A stretch of DNA of 6,545 nt from Alphaproteobacteria bacterium (GTDB lineage Bacteria > Pseudomonadota > Alphaproteobacteria > Micropepsales > Micropepsaceae), in assembly GCA_947373775.1 (NCBI GenBank), contig CANBZE010000113.1, positions 1-6,545 on the forward strand, read 5' to 3'. The notes beneath the pieces were generated by a model. It ran no database searches and was not told the origin of the DNA. It worked only from the letters and a program-made list of their open reading frames with translations. The position numbers were made by a program, and so were the translations under genes. Each line of letters starts with the position of its first letter. Within the stretch, counting starts at the first letter, position 1. Below, in pieces: positions 1 through 6,241 of the stretch.

Positions 1-1158
1 CATTTTGGCAGGAAGCCCATCCAGTATGCCTGGCTGTTCGTGGCGCTGCCCGCACTGCTGCTGAATTATTTCGGCCAGGGCGCGGCGTTGTTGCGCCAGC
101 CCGACCAGGCGGAGTTCGCCTTCTTCTCGGTCATTCCGCACTGGGCGCACATGCCGATGGTGGTGCTGGCGACCCTGGCCGCCATCATTGCCTCGCAGGC
201 CGTCATCACCGGCGTTTTTTCCATGACCCAGCAGGCGGTACAGCTGGGCCAGCTGCCGCGCATGGAAATCCGCCACACCAGCGCCACCGATTATGGCCAG
301 ATCTATGTGCCGCGCATGAACGCCTTTTTGGCGATCGGCGTGGTGCTGATCGTGCTGATCTTCAAGAGCTCGGATGCGCTGACTGCCGCTTACGGCATCG
401 CGGTGACCGGCGTCATGGTGATCGACACCTTCAATGCCGGCATCGTGGCCGGCAAGCAGTGGCGCTGGCCCTTCTGGTTCGTCATCACCCTGTTCGGCGC
501 CATGGGCATCAGCGACCTTCTGTTCTTTGTCGCCAATTCGTTGAAGATCCCCGAAGGCGGCTGGCTGCCCTTGTTCATCGCCTTCTGTGTCTTTGTCGGC
601 ATGGACACATGGCGGCGCGGCCGCCGCGTGCATCTGGAAAAAGTGCGTTCCGAATCCCTGCCGCTGTCACTGTTCCTGGAACGGGCCGACAAGAGCACCG
701 TGCGCGTCGCGGGCCTGGGCGTGTTCCTGTCGTCGCGCACCGACATTGTGCCGGGCGCCCTGCTGCACAACCTCAAGCACAACAAGATCCTGCATGAGCG
801 GGTAGTGATCGTGAACGTGGTGGTGGAAGACACGCCCCTGGTCGCGCCGGCCCAGCGCCTGGACGTCGAGAAGCTGGGCAAGGGCTTCTACACCGTGCGC
901 ATCCATCATGGATTCTATGAGACGCCGGACGTGCCCCAGGCGTTGCAGGAGGCCCGCCGCTTCGGCCTGGCGCTGGACGTGGATACCGCCAAGTTCTTTA
1001 TCGGCCGCGTGACCTTGGTGCCGGCGGAAAGATCAGAACTGGGCGTGCTGCGCAACCGGCTGTATCGCGCGCTGGCGGGCGCGGCGCTGTCGCCCGCGCG
1101 GTTCTATCATTTGCCCCCCAACCGGGTGGTAGAGTTGGGTACGCAGATCGCCATTTGA
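1..1158 (+). CDS. kup: Kup-family low-affinity K+ uptake transporter, first tandem copy (5' end outside window)
   Basis: The frame is open from base 1 to TGA at 1156-1158, giving 385 residues. Aligned to the complete copy downstream, its first visible residue matches residue 240 there, so about 240 N-terminal residues lie outside the window. Kup/HAK/KT proteins are inner-membrane potassium uptake carriers, thought to be proton-coupled. Visible family landmarks are NYFGQGA (22-28 of the visible part), IIASQAV (62-68), QLGQLPRMEIRHTS (81-94), AYGIAVTG (130-137) and GGWLPL (186-191), followed by a hydrophilic cytoplasmic C-terminal domain from about residue 205. It ends LPPNRVVELGTQIAI, almost the same as the second copy. 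By eye well over half of the residues are identical between copies. One oddity is Asp142, followed by TFNAG, in a membrane segment where the other copy has Ser-Thr-Ala-Leu. Family assignment is secure; the specific physiological role of this copy is not. Confidence 0.95.
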   Translation, partial: HFGRKPIQYAWLFVALPALLLNYFGQGAALLRQPDQAEFAFFSVIPHWAHMPMVVLATLAAIIASQAVITGVFSMTQQAVQLGQLPRMEIRHTSATDYGQIYVPRMNAFLAIGVVLIVLIFKSSDALTAAYGIAVTGVMVIDTFNAGIVAGKQWRWPFWFVITLFGAMGISDLLFFVANSLKIPEGGWLPLFIAFCVFVGMDTWRRGRRVHLEKVRSESLPLSLFLERADKSTVRVAGLGVFLSSRTDIVPGALLHNLKHNKILHERVVIVNVVVEDTPLVAPAQRLDVEKLGKGFYTVRIHHGFYETPDVPQALQEARRFGLALDVDTAKFFIGRVTLVPAERSELGVLRNRLYRALAGAALSPARFYHLPPNRVVELGTQIAI

Positions 1159-1172
1159 TGGTCACCCGTTGA
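1156..1172 (+). promoter_or_regulatory. Possible translational-coupling relay between the two kup genes (4-codon mini-ORF)
   Basis: The stop of the first kup (TGA 1156-1158) overlaps an ATG at 1158-1160. That ATG opens a four-codon reading frame (Met-Val-Thr-Arg) ending in TGA at 1170-1172. This second TGA overlaps the TTG start of the next kup (1169-1171) as TTGA. The next kup has no good Shine-Dalgarno sequence, so ribosomes terminating on the first gene could reinitiate and be handed on. The overlaps are seen directly; a regulatory role is inference, and chance is possible. Confidence 0.3.
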
Positions 1173-3043
1173 AACAAGACGAAAAAGTCCCTTTCCGCCG
1201 CACCTTGGGCCTGACCGTGGGCGCGCTGGGCGTGGTGTTCGGCGACATCGGCACCTCACCGCTTTATGCCATGCGCGAATCCGCGCTCGCGGTGGGTGGC
1301 CATGCCGCCAGCCAGGCCGCCGTTTATGGCGCGCTGTCGCTGATTTTCTGGGCGCTGGTGATCGTGGTCACGGTCAAATATGTCGCCTTCATCATGCGCG
1401 CCGGCAACAATGGCGAAGGTGGCGTCATGGCACTGGCGGCGCTGGCGCACCGCGCGCCGGTGTCGCGCAAGGCCAAGACCGCCATCGGCGTGGCGGCCTT
1501 GATGGGCCTGGCATTGTTCTATGGCGACGGCATGCTGACCCCGGCCATCTCCGTATTGTCGGCGATGGAGGGCCTGGGGGCCTCCGACACCTTCAAGCCC
1601 TGGATCCTGCCGCTCACACTGTTGATCCTGGTCGGCCTGTTCCTGATGCAAAGTCGCGGCACCGACAAGATCGGCAAGGTGTTCGGGCCGGTGATGGTGG
1701 TGTGGTTCATCGTGCTGGCGGTGCTGGGGGGCATTGAAATCCTCAAGCAACCGCAGATCCTGTTCGCCGCCAATCCCATCTACGCCCTGGATCTGTTTCG
1801 TACCGAACCCTGGACCGCCTTTGTCGCGCTGGGCTCGGTGGTGCTGGCGGTCACGGGCTGCGAAGCGCTGTATGCCGACATGGGCCATTTCGGCGCGCGC
1901 GCCATCCGCTGGGCCTGGCTGTACTTCGCCTTTCCCGCGCTGGTGCTGAATTACTTCGGCCAAGGCGCGCTGCTTCTGTCCAATCCCGGCGCGGCGCCTT
2001 TCCTGTTCTATGCCCTGGTGCCGGGCTGGCTGCACTATCCCATGGTGGCGCTGGCCGCCATCGCCACCATCATAGCCTCGCAGGCGGTGATCAGCGGCGT
2101 CTTCTCCATCACCCGCCAGGCGGTGCAGCTGGGCCAGTTGCCACGCATGGAGATCCGTCACACCAGCGCCGCCGAGATGGGCCAGATCTATGTGCCCAAG
2201 AGCAACGCCATGCTGGCAGTCGGTGTGGTGCTGATCGTGCTGATCTTCAAGTCATCGGATTCGCTGGCTGCGGCTTACGGCATCGCGGTCACCGGCGTCA
2301 TGGTGATCTCCACTGCGCTGGTGGCGGTGGTGGCGCGCTATCGCTGGCAATGGAAACGCAGCAGCGTGATCCTGATCTTCGGCGCGCTGGGACTGATCGA
2401 TGTCGCCTTCATGGGCTCCAATGCCCTGAAGCTGGTGCAGGGCGGCTGGCTGCCGCTGGCGGTTGCCGCCCTCACTTTCGTGGTGATGGACACTTGGCGC
2501 ATGGGGCGGCGGGCGCACCTGGAAGCCATGCGCGACAATTCCCTGGCGCTGGACCTGTTCCTGGACCGGGCCGACAAGTTCAGCCAGCGCATCGCCGGCA
2601 CCGCCGTGTTCCTGTCACCGCGGCTGGATGCGGTGCCGAACCCGCTGCTGCACAGCCTGAAGCACTACAAGGTGCTGCATGAACGGGTGGTGATCTGTTC
2701 CGTCAACGTCGCCGACACGCCGTTCGTGTCCAAAGCCAAGCGCATCACGGTGGAGAAGCTGGGCAAGGGCTTTTTCGCGGTGCGGATATCGTACGGCTTC
2801 ATCGAAACGCCGGATATTCCCGAGGCCCTGAACCTGGCGCGGTCGCAGGGCCTGGCGCTGGAGCCGGATGCCACGACCTATTTCCTGGGGCGCGAGACGT
2901 TGGTGGCTGGCGTCAATCCCAGCATGAAGAGCTGGCGGGTGTCGCTGTATATGTGGCTGGCTTCCAATGCGCTCAGCCCAGCGCGCTTCTTCCACCTGCC
3001 GCCGGGCAGGGTGGTGGAGCTGGGCACGCAGGTTTCGATCTAA
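1169..3043 (+). CDS. kup: Kup-family K+ uptake transporter, complete second tandem copy
   Basis: This is a 624-residue inner-membrane potassium transporter of the Kup/HAK/KT family, about the length of E. coli Kup (622). Signature segments run in order: GDIGTSPLY (25-33), NNGEGGVMAL (80-89), FYGDGMLTPAISVLSA (117-132), TGCEALYADMGHFG (229-242), IIASQAV (301-307), QLGQLPRMEIRHTS (320-333), AYGIAVTG (369-376) and GGWLPL (425-430). About twelve hydrophobic segments fill residues 10-440, followed by a cytoplasmic C-terminal domain ending RVVELGTQVSI. The start is TTG at 1169: this frame is closed by TAG at 1130-1132, no ATG or GTG lies between, and the next Met (residue 35) falls inside the conserved first membrane segment. 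No clear Shine-Dalgarno sequence precedes it, and it starts 10 bases after the first kup, so the two are probably co-transcribed and translationally coupled. Tandem kup paralogues are known in alphaproteobacteria. Whether the two differ in affinity or pH range cannot be seen here. Confidence 0.97.
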   Translation: MKQDEKVPFRRTLGLTVGALGVVFGDIGTSPLYAMRESALAVGGHAASQAAVYGALSLIFWALVIVVTVKYVAFIMRAGNNGEGGVMALAALAHRAPVSRKAKTAIGVAALMGLALFYGDGMLTPAISVLSAMEGLGASDTFKPWILPLTLLILVGLFLMQSRGTDKIGKVFGPVMVVWFIVLAVLGGIEILKQPQILFAANPIYALDLFRTEPWTAFVALGSVVLAVTGCEALYADMGHFGARAIRWAWLYFAFPALVLNYFGQGALLLSNPGAAPFLFYALVPGWLHYPMVALAAIATIIASQAVISGVFSITRQAVQLGQLPRMEIRHTSAAEMGQIYVPKSNAMLAVGVVLIVLIFKSSDSLAAAYGIAVTGVMVISTALVAVVARYRWQWKRSSVILIFGALGLIDVAFMGSNALKLVQGGWLPLAVAALTFVVMDTWRMGRRAHLEAMRDNSLALDLFLDRADKFSQRIAGTAVFLSPRLDAVPNPLLHSLKHYKVLHERVVICSVNVADTPFVSKAKRITVEKLGKGFFAVRISYGFIETPDIPEALNLARSQGLALEPDATTYFLGRETLVAGVNPSMKSWRVSLYMWLASNALSPARFFHLPPGRVVELGTQVSI

Positions 3044-3047
3044 CGAG

Positions 3048-3147
3048 GGCGCGAGGGATTTTTCCCGCTGGCGGCGTCGCGCGTGCTCACGTGCTTTTCG
3101 CACGCTCCGCGCCACGCTCCTGGCCATCGGCCAAAATCCCTCGCGCC
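3048..3147. repeat. Large imperfect palindrome between convergent kup and rlmI
   Basis: A 15-bp arm at 3048-3062 (GGCGCGAGGGATTTT) has a perfect inverted partner at 3133-3147. Inside lies an imperfect GC-rich stem: GCGTGC 3081-3086 pairs with GCACGC 3100-3105, and GGCG 3073-3076 with CGCC 3110-3113. An alternative apical hairpin pairs CGTGC 3090-3094 with GCACG 3100-3104 around a TTTTC loop. Nearly the whole 114-bp intergenic stretch can therefore fold into one cruciform or long RNA hairpin. Sitting between two gene ends, it could terminate transcription from both sides, but neither side has the usual stem followed by a T-run. A dispersed palindromic repeat is an equally good reading. Confidence 0.75.
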
Positions 3148-3157
3148 AATATCGCGC

Positions 3158-4327
3158 TTAGTCCAAGGCGTAAGCCAGCGCTTTCAGATACGCGCTTTCC
3201 GGCAATAACGGATGCACCGGGTGATCCGGGCCTGCGCCCGACTGGCGAATCAGGGCGGCACGGCGGCCCGCACGCAGCAGTCCTTGCGCGCATTCCTGCG
3301 CAAAGCGTTCGGGCGGAATATTGTGCGAGCAGGAGGCGATCATCATCAGACCGCCCGGCGCGGTAACATCGGCCGCCAGACGCGCCAGCTTGCGATAGGC
3401 TTTCGCCCCGGGCTCCAGGTCCTTCTTGGACTTCACAAAGGGCGGCGGATCGGCCAGCACGATGTCGAAGGTCTCGCCGGCGGTCTTCAACCGTTCCAGT
3501 TCCTCGAACACATCGGCCTTCACTGCCTGGATGGTCACGCCATTGGAACGGGCGCTTTCCTCGGCAATGGCCAGCGCAGGCGCGCTGCTGTCCAGGCACA
3601 CGACTTCCTTGGCGCCGGACTTCGCCGCCAGGATGCCAAAGCCCCCGGTATAGGAATAAGCGTCCAGCACTGTCTTGCCCTTGGCGAACCCGGCAATGAA
3701 GGCGCGGTTGTCGCGCTGGTCGTAATACCAGCCGGTCTTCTGGCCTTCCGCCAGGTCGGCGATATAGCGCGTGCCGTTTTCTTCCACCGCGATGCGGTGG
3801 CCGGTGCCCTTGGCCGTCTTGACGTAACTTTCCAGACCTTCCAGCGCGCGCGATGGCGCGTCATTGCGCAGCATGATGGTCTTGGGTTTCAGCACGATCT
3901 CCAGCGACTGGATCAGGGTCTCGATCTGCCGCTCCATGCCCGCCGTGCCAACCTGCACGGTCAGCGTGTCGTCGAAGCGGTCGATCACCAGCCCCGGCAG
4001 GCCATCGCCTTCGGCGTGCACCAGCCGGTAGAAGGGCCTGTCATAAATGGAATCGCGCAACGCCAGCGCCCGCTTCAACCGCGCGGTGAAAAAATCGCGG
4101 TCGATGGCCACGTCGCAATCATCCGAAAACAGCCGGATCGCGATCAGGCTTTTGGGATTGAAATAGCCGGTGCCGAAGGCGCGGCCATCCTCGCCCCGCA
4201 CATTGACGACGGAACCCGGCGTGATCGCCTTGGCCGCTTCGTCCATGCGGATTTCGTTGGAAAAGATCCAGGGCGAGCCGGCGCGAGCGCGGCGACCCTT
4301 CGGCAGTATAATGCTTTTTCTTGACAT
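3158..4327 (-). CDS. rlmI: 23S rRNA m5C methyltransferase, RlmI-like (class I SAM-dependent, PUA domain)
   Basis: The 389-residue product is close to E. coli RlmI (396), which methylates C1962 of 23S rRNA to 5-methylcytosine. The N-terminal ~75 residues look like a PUA RNA-binding domain (GRRARAGSPWIFSNEI, 11-26; FGTGYFNPKSLIAIR, 51-65). A linker carries EGDGLPGLVIDRF (106-118) and KTGWYYDQRDNR (197-208). The Rossmann methyltransferase domain follows: motif I VLDAYSYTGGFG (220-231), acidic Asp246 after strand 2 (VVCLDSS), motif IV DPPPF (293-297), and motif VI ASCSHN (331-336). Cys333 is the probable catalytic nucleophile. The tail GAGPDHPVHP (365-374) is also typical. The ATG is at 4325-4327, with only a weak AGGT upstream. 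It runs convergent to kup and divergent from the lipid operon, so it is probably transcribed alone. The exact target base is inferred from the family; related YccW-type enzymes could modify another cytosine. Confidence 0.93.
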   Translation of the reverse strand: MSRKSIILPKGRRARAGSPWIFSNEIRMDEAAKAITPGSVVNVRGEDGRAFGTGYFNPKSLIAIRLFSDDCDVAIDRDFFTARLKRALALRDSIYDRPFYRLVHAEGDGLPGLVIDRFDDTLTVQVGTAGMERQIETLIQSLEIVLKPKTIMLRNDAPSRALEGLESYVKTAKGTGHRIAVEENGTRYIADLAEGQKTGWYYDQRDNRAFIAGFAKGKTVLDAYSYTGGFGILAAKSGAKEVVCLDSSAPALAIAEESARSNGVTIQAVKADVFEELERLKTAGETFDIVLADPPPFVKSKKDLEPGAKAYRKLARLAADVTAPGGLMMIASCSHNIPPERFAQECAQGLLRAGRRAALIRQSGAGPDHPVHPLLPESAYLKALAYALD

Positions 4328-4409
4328 GGCGCAGACCTGTACAGCCCCCTTGCGCCCCCGTCCATGCCGTCCTTAGATGCGCGCCATATTTCGCAGTCAG
4401 GAGAACAGC
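4328..4409. promoter_or_regulatory. Divergent promoter region for rlmI (-) and the psd-pssA operon (+)
   Basis: These 82 bases are the only room for promoters of both transcription units. On the + strand TTGCGC (4350-4355) and TTAGAT (4373-4378) are 17 bases apart, a weak sigma-70-like pair. On the - strand CTGACT (4400-4395) and TCTAAG (4377-4372) are also 17 apart and match the consensus somewhat better. The two candidate -10 boxes overlap, so the polymerases would compete. A clear Shine-Dalgarno AGGAG (4399-4403) lies 6 bases before the + strand ATG at 4410. The promoter boxes are guesses by eye. Confidence 0.3.
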
Positions 4410-4706
4410 ATGGCCGTGGACGGCAAGTGGGAAATCGTCATCAATTCGCCCCTGGGCGCCCAGAAAGCCACTTTGGACATCGCCACCGACGGCGCCGCCC
4501 TGACCGGCACCCAGCAGGCCGCGCAAGGCTCCGGCCCGCTGGAAAACGGCAAGGTTGACGGCAACAATGTCGCCTGGTCGGCCAAGATTTCCTCGCCTAT
4601 GCCGCTGACCCTGGACTTCACCGGAACGGTCGATGGCGACAAGCTGTCGGGCAGCGTCAAGGCCGGCTCGTTCGGCTCCTTCCCCTTCAGCGGAAATCGC
4701 GTTTGA
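4410..4706 (+). CDS. Small conserved-looking protein of unknown function, first gene of the psd-pssA operon
   Basis: This encodes 98 residues starting at ATG 4410, chosen because AGGAG lies 6 bases upstream. An in-frame ATG at 4377 would add 11 residues but has no ribosome-binding site and would run through the likely promoter. There is no signal peptide or membrane segment, so it is probably cytoplasmic. The sequence suggests only beta-strands: an opening GKWEIVINSPLG (5-16), then alternating strands with tight turns. Two stretches resemble each other, ATLDIATDGAALTGT (20-34) and LTLDFTGTVDGDKLSGS (66-82), each a hydrophobic strand, a Thr/Asp/Gly turn and L-[TS]-G-[TS]. It ends FPFSGNRV. This could be a small beta-barrel or sandwich built from two similar halves. 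I do not recognise a named family. Its stop overlaps the psd start, which suggests co-expression with the phosphatidylethanolamine enzymes but does not prove a role in that pathway. Confidence 0.85.
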   Translation: MAVDGKWEIVINSPLGAQKATLDIATDGAALTGTQQAAQGSGPLENGKVDGNNVAWSAKISSPMPLTLDFTGTVDGDKLSGSVKAGSFGSFPFSGNRV

Positions 4707-5350
4707 ATATTCATAAGGAAGGCTACCCCTTCATCGCCATCTTCGCGGCGGTGAACCTGCTGGCGTTCTTGCTGTCGGCATGGCTGGGATGGCTGCTGCT
4801 GCCCATCACCATCTGGTGCGTCGCTTTCTTCCGCGATCCGGATCGCACCACGCCGGACGGCGCCGGACTGATCATCTGTCCCGCCGACGGCAAGCTGCTG
4901 CCGGTGGTGGAGGCGGTGCCGCCCGCCGAACTGGGCATGGGGGACGCACCGCGCCCGCGCCTGTCCATCTTCATGAACGTGTTCAACGTGCATGTGAATC
5001 GCAATCCGGTGTCGGGGCAGGTGGTGGCCAAAGCCTATCGGCCCGGCAAGTTCTTTAACGCCAGCTTCGACAAGGCCAGCGTCCATAACGAGCGCATGTC
5101 CATCCGCCTGCGCCCCGAAGGCGAAAGCACCGACGCAAAAGACCTGGCGGTGGTGCAGATTGCCGGCCTGGTGGCGCGGCGCATTGTCTGCGATCTGGTC
5201 CAGGGCGAAGGGGTGCGCCGGGGCGCACGATTTGGCATTATCCGCTTCGGCAGCCGGGTGGACGTCTATCTGCCCCCTCGCACCGAGATCCTGGTGACGC
5301 CGGGGATCACGACGCGGGCGGGCGAAACCATCCTGGCCCGCTTCTTATAA
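4703..5350 (+). CDS. psd: Phosphatidylserine decarboxylase proenzyme (short alphaproteobacterial type)
   Basis: Psd removes CO2 from phosphatidylserine to give phosphatidylethanolamine at the inner membrane. The 215-residue proenzyme belongs to the short class. Residues 8-43 are hydrophobic and probably anchor it to the membrane. CPADGKLLPV (59-68) supplies Asp62, and FMNVFNVHVNRNPVSG (90-105) supplies His97. RFGSRVDVYLP (181-191) holds the self-cleavage site: the chain is expected to break between Gly183 and Ser184, with Ser184 becoming the pyruvoyl group of a 32-residue alpha chain. Asp62, His97 and Ser184 fit the family's autoproteolytic triad. The start is TTG at 4703, giving MNIHKEGYPF, which matches the usual HKEGYPF opening; no ATG or GTG is available nearby. 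TTG overlaps the previous gene's TGA (TTGA) and the Shine-Dalgarno is weak, so translation probably depends on the upstream gene. pssA follows after 5 bases. Confidence 0.96.
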   Translation: MNIHKEGYPFIAIFAAVNLLAFLLSAWLGWLLLPITIWCVAFFRDPDRTTPDGAGLIICPADGKLLPVVEAVPPAELGMGDAPRPRLSIFMNVFNVHVNRNPVSGQVVAKAYRPGKFFNASFDKASVHNERMSIRLRPEGESTDAKDLAVVQIAGLVARRIVCDLVQGEGVRRGARFGIIRFGSRVDVYLPPRTEILVTPGITTRAGETILARFL

Positions 5351-5364
5351 GAGGAATGATTTTG
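5350..5364 (+). promoter_or_regulatory. pssA ribosome-binding site and start choice (ATG 5356 or TTG 5362)
   Basis: AGAGG at 5350-5354 is the only Shine-Dalgarno-like sequence. It leaves just one base before the ATG at 5356, which is too close for normal initiation. The in-frame TTG at 5362 is 7 bases away, an ideal distance. Two other genes in this window also appear to use TTG. The protein would differ by only two residues. Confidence 0.5.
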
Positions 5365-6165
5365 GAGCCGGATCGCCTTTCCCGCCGCAAACGCGCCCGT
5401 CAGATCGTCGCCGCGCGCCTGGAACGGCTGGAAGACCTGTCCATCGGCAAGCTGATCCCGTCCAGCATCACTTTGCTGGCGCTGGGCAGCGGCGTGACCG
5501 CCATCCGCTTTGGCCTGCATGAAGAATGGACGGTCGCAGTCGCCTTTGTGATCGCCGCCATGATCTTCGACATGCTGGACGGCCGCGCCGCCCGCATGCT
5601 GGGCGCCGACAGCCGCTTTGGCGCGCAACTGGATTCTCTGGCCGACCTGGTCAGCTTCGGCGTGGCGCCCGGCGTCATCATGTACATGTGGAGCCTGCAG
5701 AAGATGGGCAATGCCGGCTGGATCGCATCGCTGATCTTCTGCGCCTGCGCCGCCATCCGCCTGGCCCGCTTCAATGTGGAAAGTGTGCGCGACGAAGGCG
5801 CTACCAAGGGCAATCCCTATTTCACCGGCCTGCCCACGCCGGCCGCTGCCTGCATGATGCTGCTGCCGCTGCTGATCTCGTTCCAGTTCAGCGATCCCTT
5901 GGTGCGCGAGCCCTGGGTGTCGGGCATCTTCATCGCCATCACCTCGGTGCTGATGGTGTCCCGTCTGCCAACGCCGTCCATCAAATACATGAAGCTGCAG
6001 CGCCAGCATCGTTACCTGGCGGCGGCGGCCTTCGCCGGGCTGGCGGCGCTGCTGATCGCCTGGCCCTGGGGCACCATGACGGTGGGCCTGCTGATCTATG
6101 TGGCGTCGATTCCGTTCGCGATATATTCGCATCATCCGCGGTATGCGACTAAGTCTGTATCGTAG
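5356..6165 (+). CDS. pssA: CDP-diacylglycerol-serine O-phosphatidyltransferase (phosphatidylserine synthase)
   Basis: PssA joins CDP-diacylglycerol and L-serine to phosphatidylserine, releasing CMP, in the inner membrane; the adjacent Psd then makes phosphatidylethanolamine. The 269-residue protein is the integral-membrane CDP-alcohol phosphatidyltransferase type, not the phospholipase-D-like type of E. coli. The full catalytic signature D-x2-D-G-x2-A-R-x8-G-x3-D-x3-D is present: Asp72, Asp75, Gly76, Ala79, Arg80, Gly89, Asp93 and Asp97. YFTGLPTPAAA (155-165) is another conserved element. A basic N-terminal stretch (about 7-25) precedes six to eight hydrophobic segments. The start is called at ATG 5356, though TTG 5362 has better Shine-Dalgarno spacing. 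The last eight codons and stop (from 6142) appear to have been replaced: a second, codon-divergent version of the same gene end lies 101 bp downstream, where an uninterrupted gene would end RYATKQVSY rather than RYATKSVS. The catalytic region is unaffected, so the enzyme should be functional. Confidence 0.96.
   Translation: MILEPDRLSRRKRARQIVAARLERLEDLSIGKLIPSSITLLALGSGVTAIRFGLHEEWTVAVAFVIAAMIFDMLDGRAARMLGADSRFGAQLDSLADLVSFGVAPGVIMYMWSLQKMGNAGWIASLIFCACAAIRLARFNVESVRDEGATKGNPYFTGLPTPAAACMMLLPLLISFQFSDPLVREPWVSGIFIAITSVLMVSRLPTPSIKYMKLQRQHRYLAAAAFAGLAALLIAWPWGTMTVGLLIYVASIPFAIYSHHPRYATKSVS
6116..6140 (+). repeat. 25-bp direct repeat, copy 1 (attL-like), inside the pssA 3' end
   Basis: This is identical to 6217-6241 over 25 bases and lies in the pssA codons for roughly AIYSHHPR. 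It contains GCGA-TATAT-TCGC (6118-6130), short inverted arms around a 5-base spacer, the general shape of a tyrosine-recombinase crossover site. Directly after it the coding sequence differs from copy 2 mostly at synonymous positions. Confidence 0.85.
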
Positions 6166-6241
6166 CGTTGTCCCGCGAACGTTATTTAATATCGCTCCGG
6201 CTCACGCCTACGCTCCTCGCGATATATTCGCATCATCCGCG
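6141..6241. mobile_element. 101-bp insertion between the repeats: mini integrative element or deletion scar
   Basis: The segment from the end of repeat copy 1 to the end of copy 2 is 101 bp, the repeat offset. Its first 25 bases (6141-6165) are an alternative pssA end (TAT GCG ACT AAG TCT GTA TCG TAG). Compared with the displaced end it has five synonymous third-base differences, one Gln-to-Ser codon and a stop in place of Tyr. The rest (6166-6216) is non-coding and has a 7-bp inverted pair, ATATCGC (6189-6195) with GCGATAT (6219-6225). There is no room for an integrase. The structure is seen; origin by site-specific integration is inference. Confidence 0.5.
6217..6241 (+). repeat. 25-bp direct repeat, copy 2 (attR-like)
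   Basis: This is the exact second copy of 6116-6140. Immediately left of it (up to 6216) there is no similarity to the sequence left of copy 1. To the right, similarity continues through the codon-divergent gene end to 6266. That one-sided pattern is expected of an attachment site, not of a simple tandem duplication. Confidence 0.85.

Noticed and set aside
1256..2161. Long open frame on the - strand inside the second kup (about 300 codons)
   Set aside because: It is antisense to a complete, conserved transporter. Its translation is rich in His, Gln, Arg and Asp with no domain, which is typical of the shadow of a GC-rich gene.
3095..3110. Classic rho-independent terminator for kup
   Set aside because: A hairpin is present, but TTTT lies in the loop rather than after the stem, so the canonical form is not met.
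3212..4324. Long open frame on the + strand across rlmI (about 370 codons)
   Set aside because: It mirrors the rlmI coding frame almost exactly, has no recognisable motif or ribosome-binding site, and rlmI carries all its catalytic motifs on the other strand.
4377..4409. Upstream ATG at 4377 as the start of the 98-aa protein
   Set aside because: It lacks a Shine-Dalgarno sequence and sits in the likely promoter, while ATG 4410 has AGGAG at an ideal distance.
5266..6135. Long - strand open frame across pssA (about 290 codons)
   Set aside because: It is antisense to a gene with a complete CDP-alcohol phosphotransferase signature; the product is His/Gln/Gly-rich with no features.
6116..6241. 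Simple target-site duplication or plain tandem duplication as the cause of the 25-bp repeat
   Set aside because: A transposon duplication would not continue into a codon-divergent copy of the same gene end, and a tandem duplication would show matching sequence left of copy 2. Neither fits.
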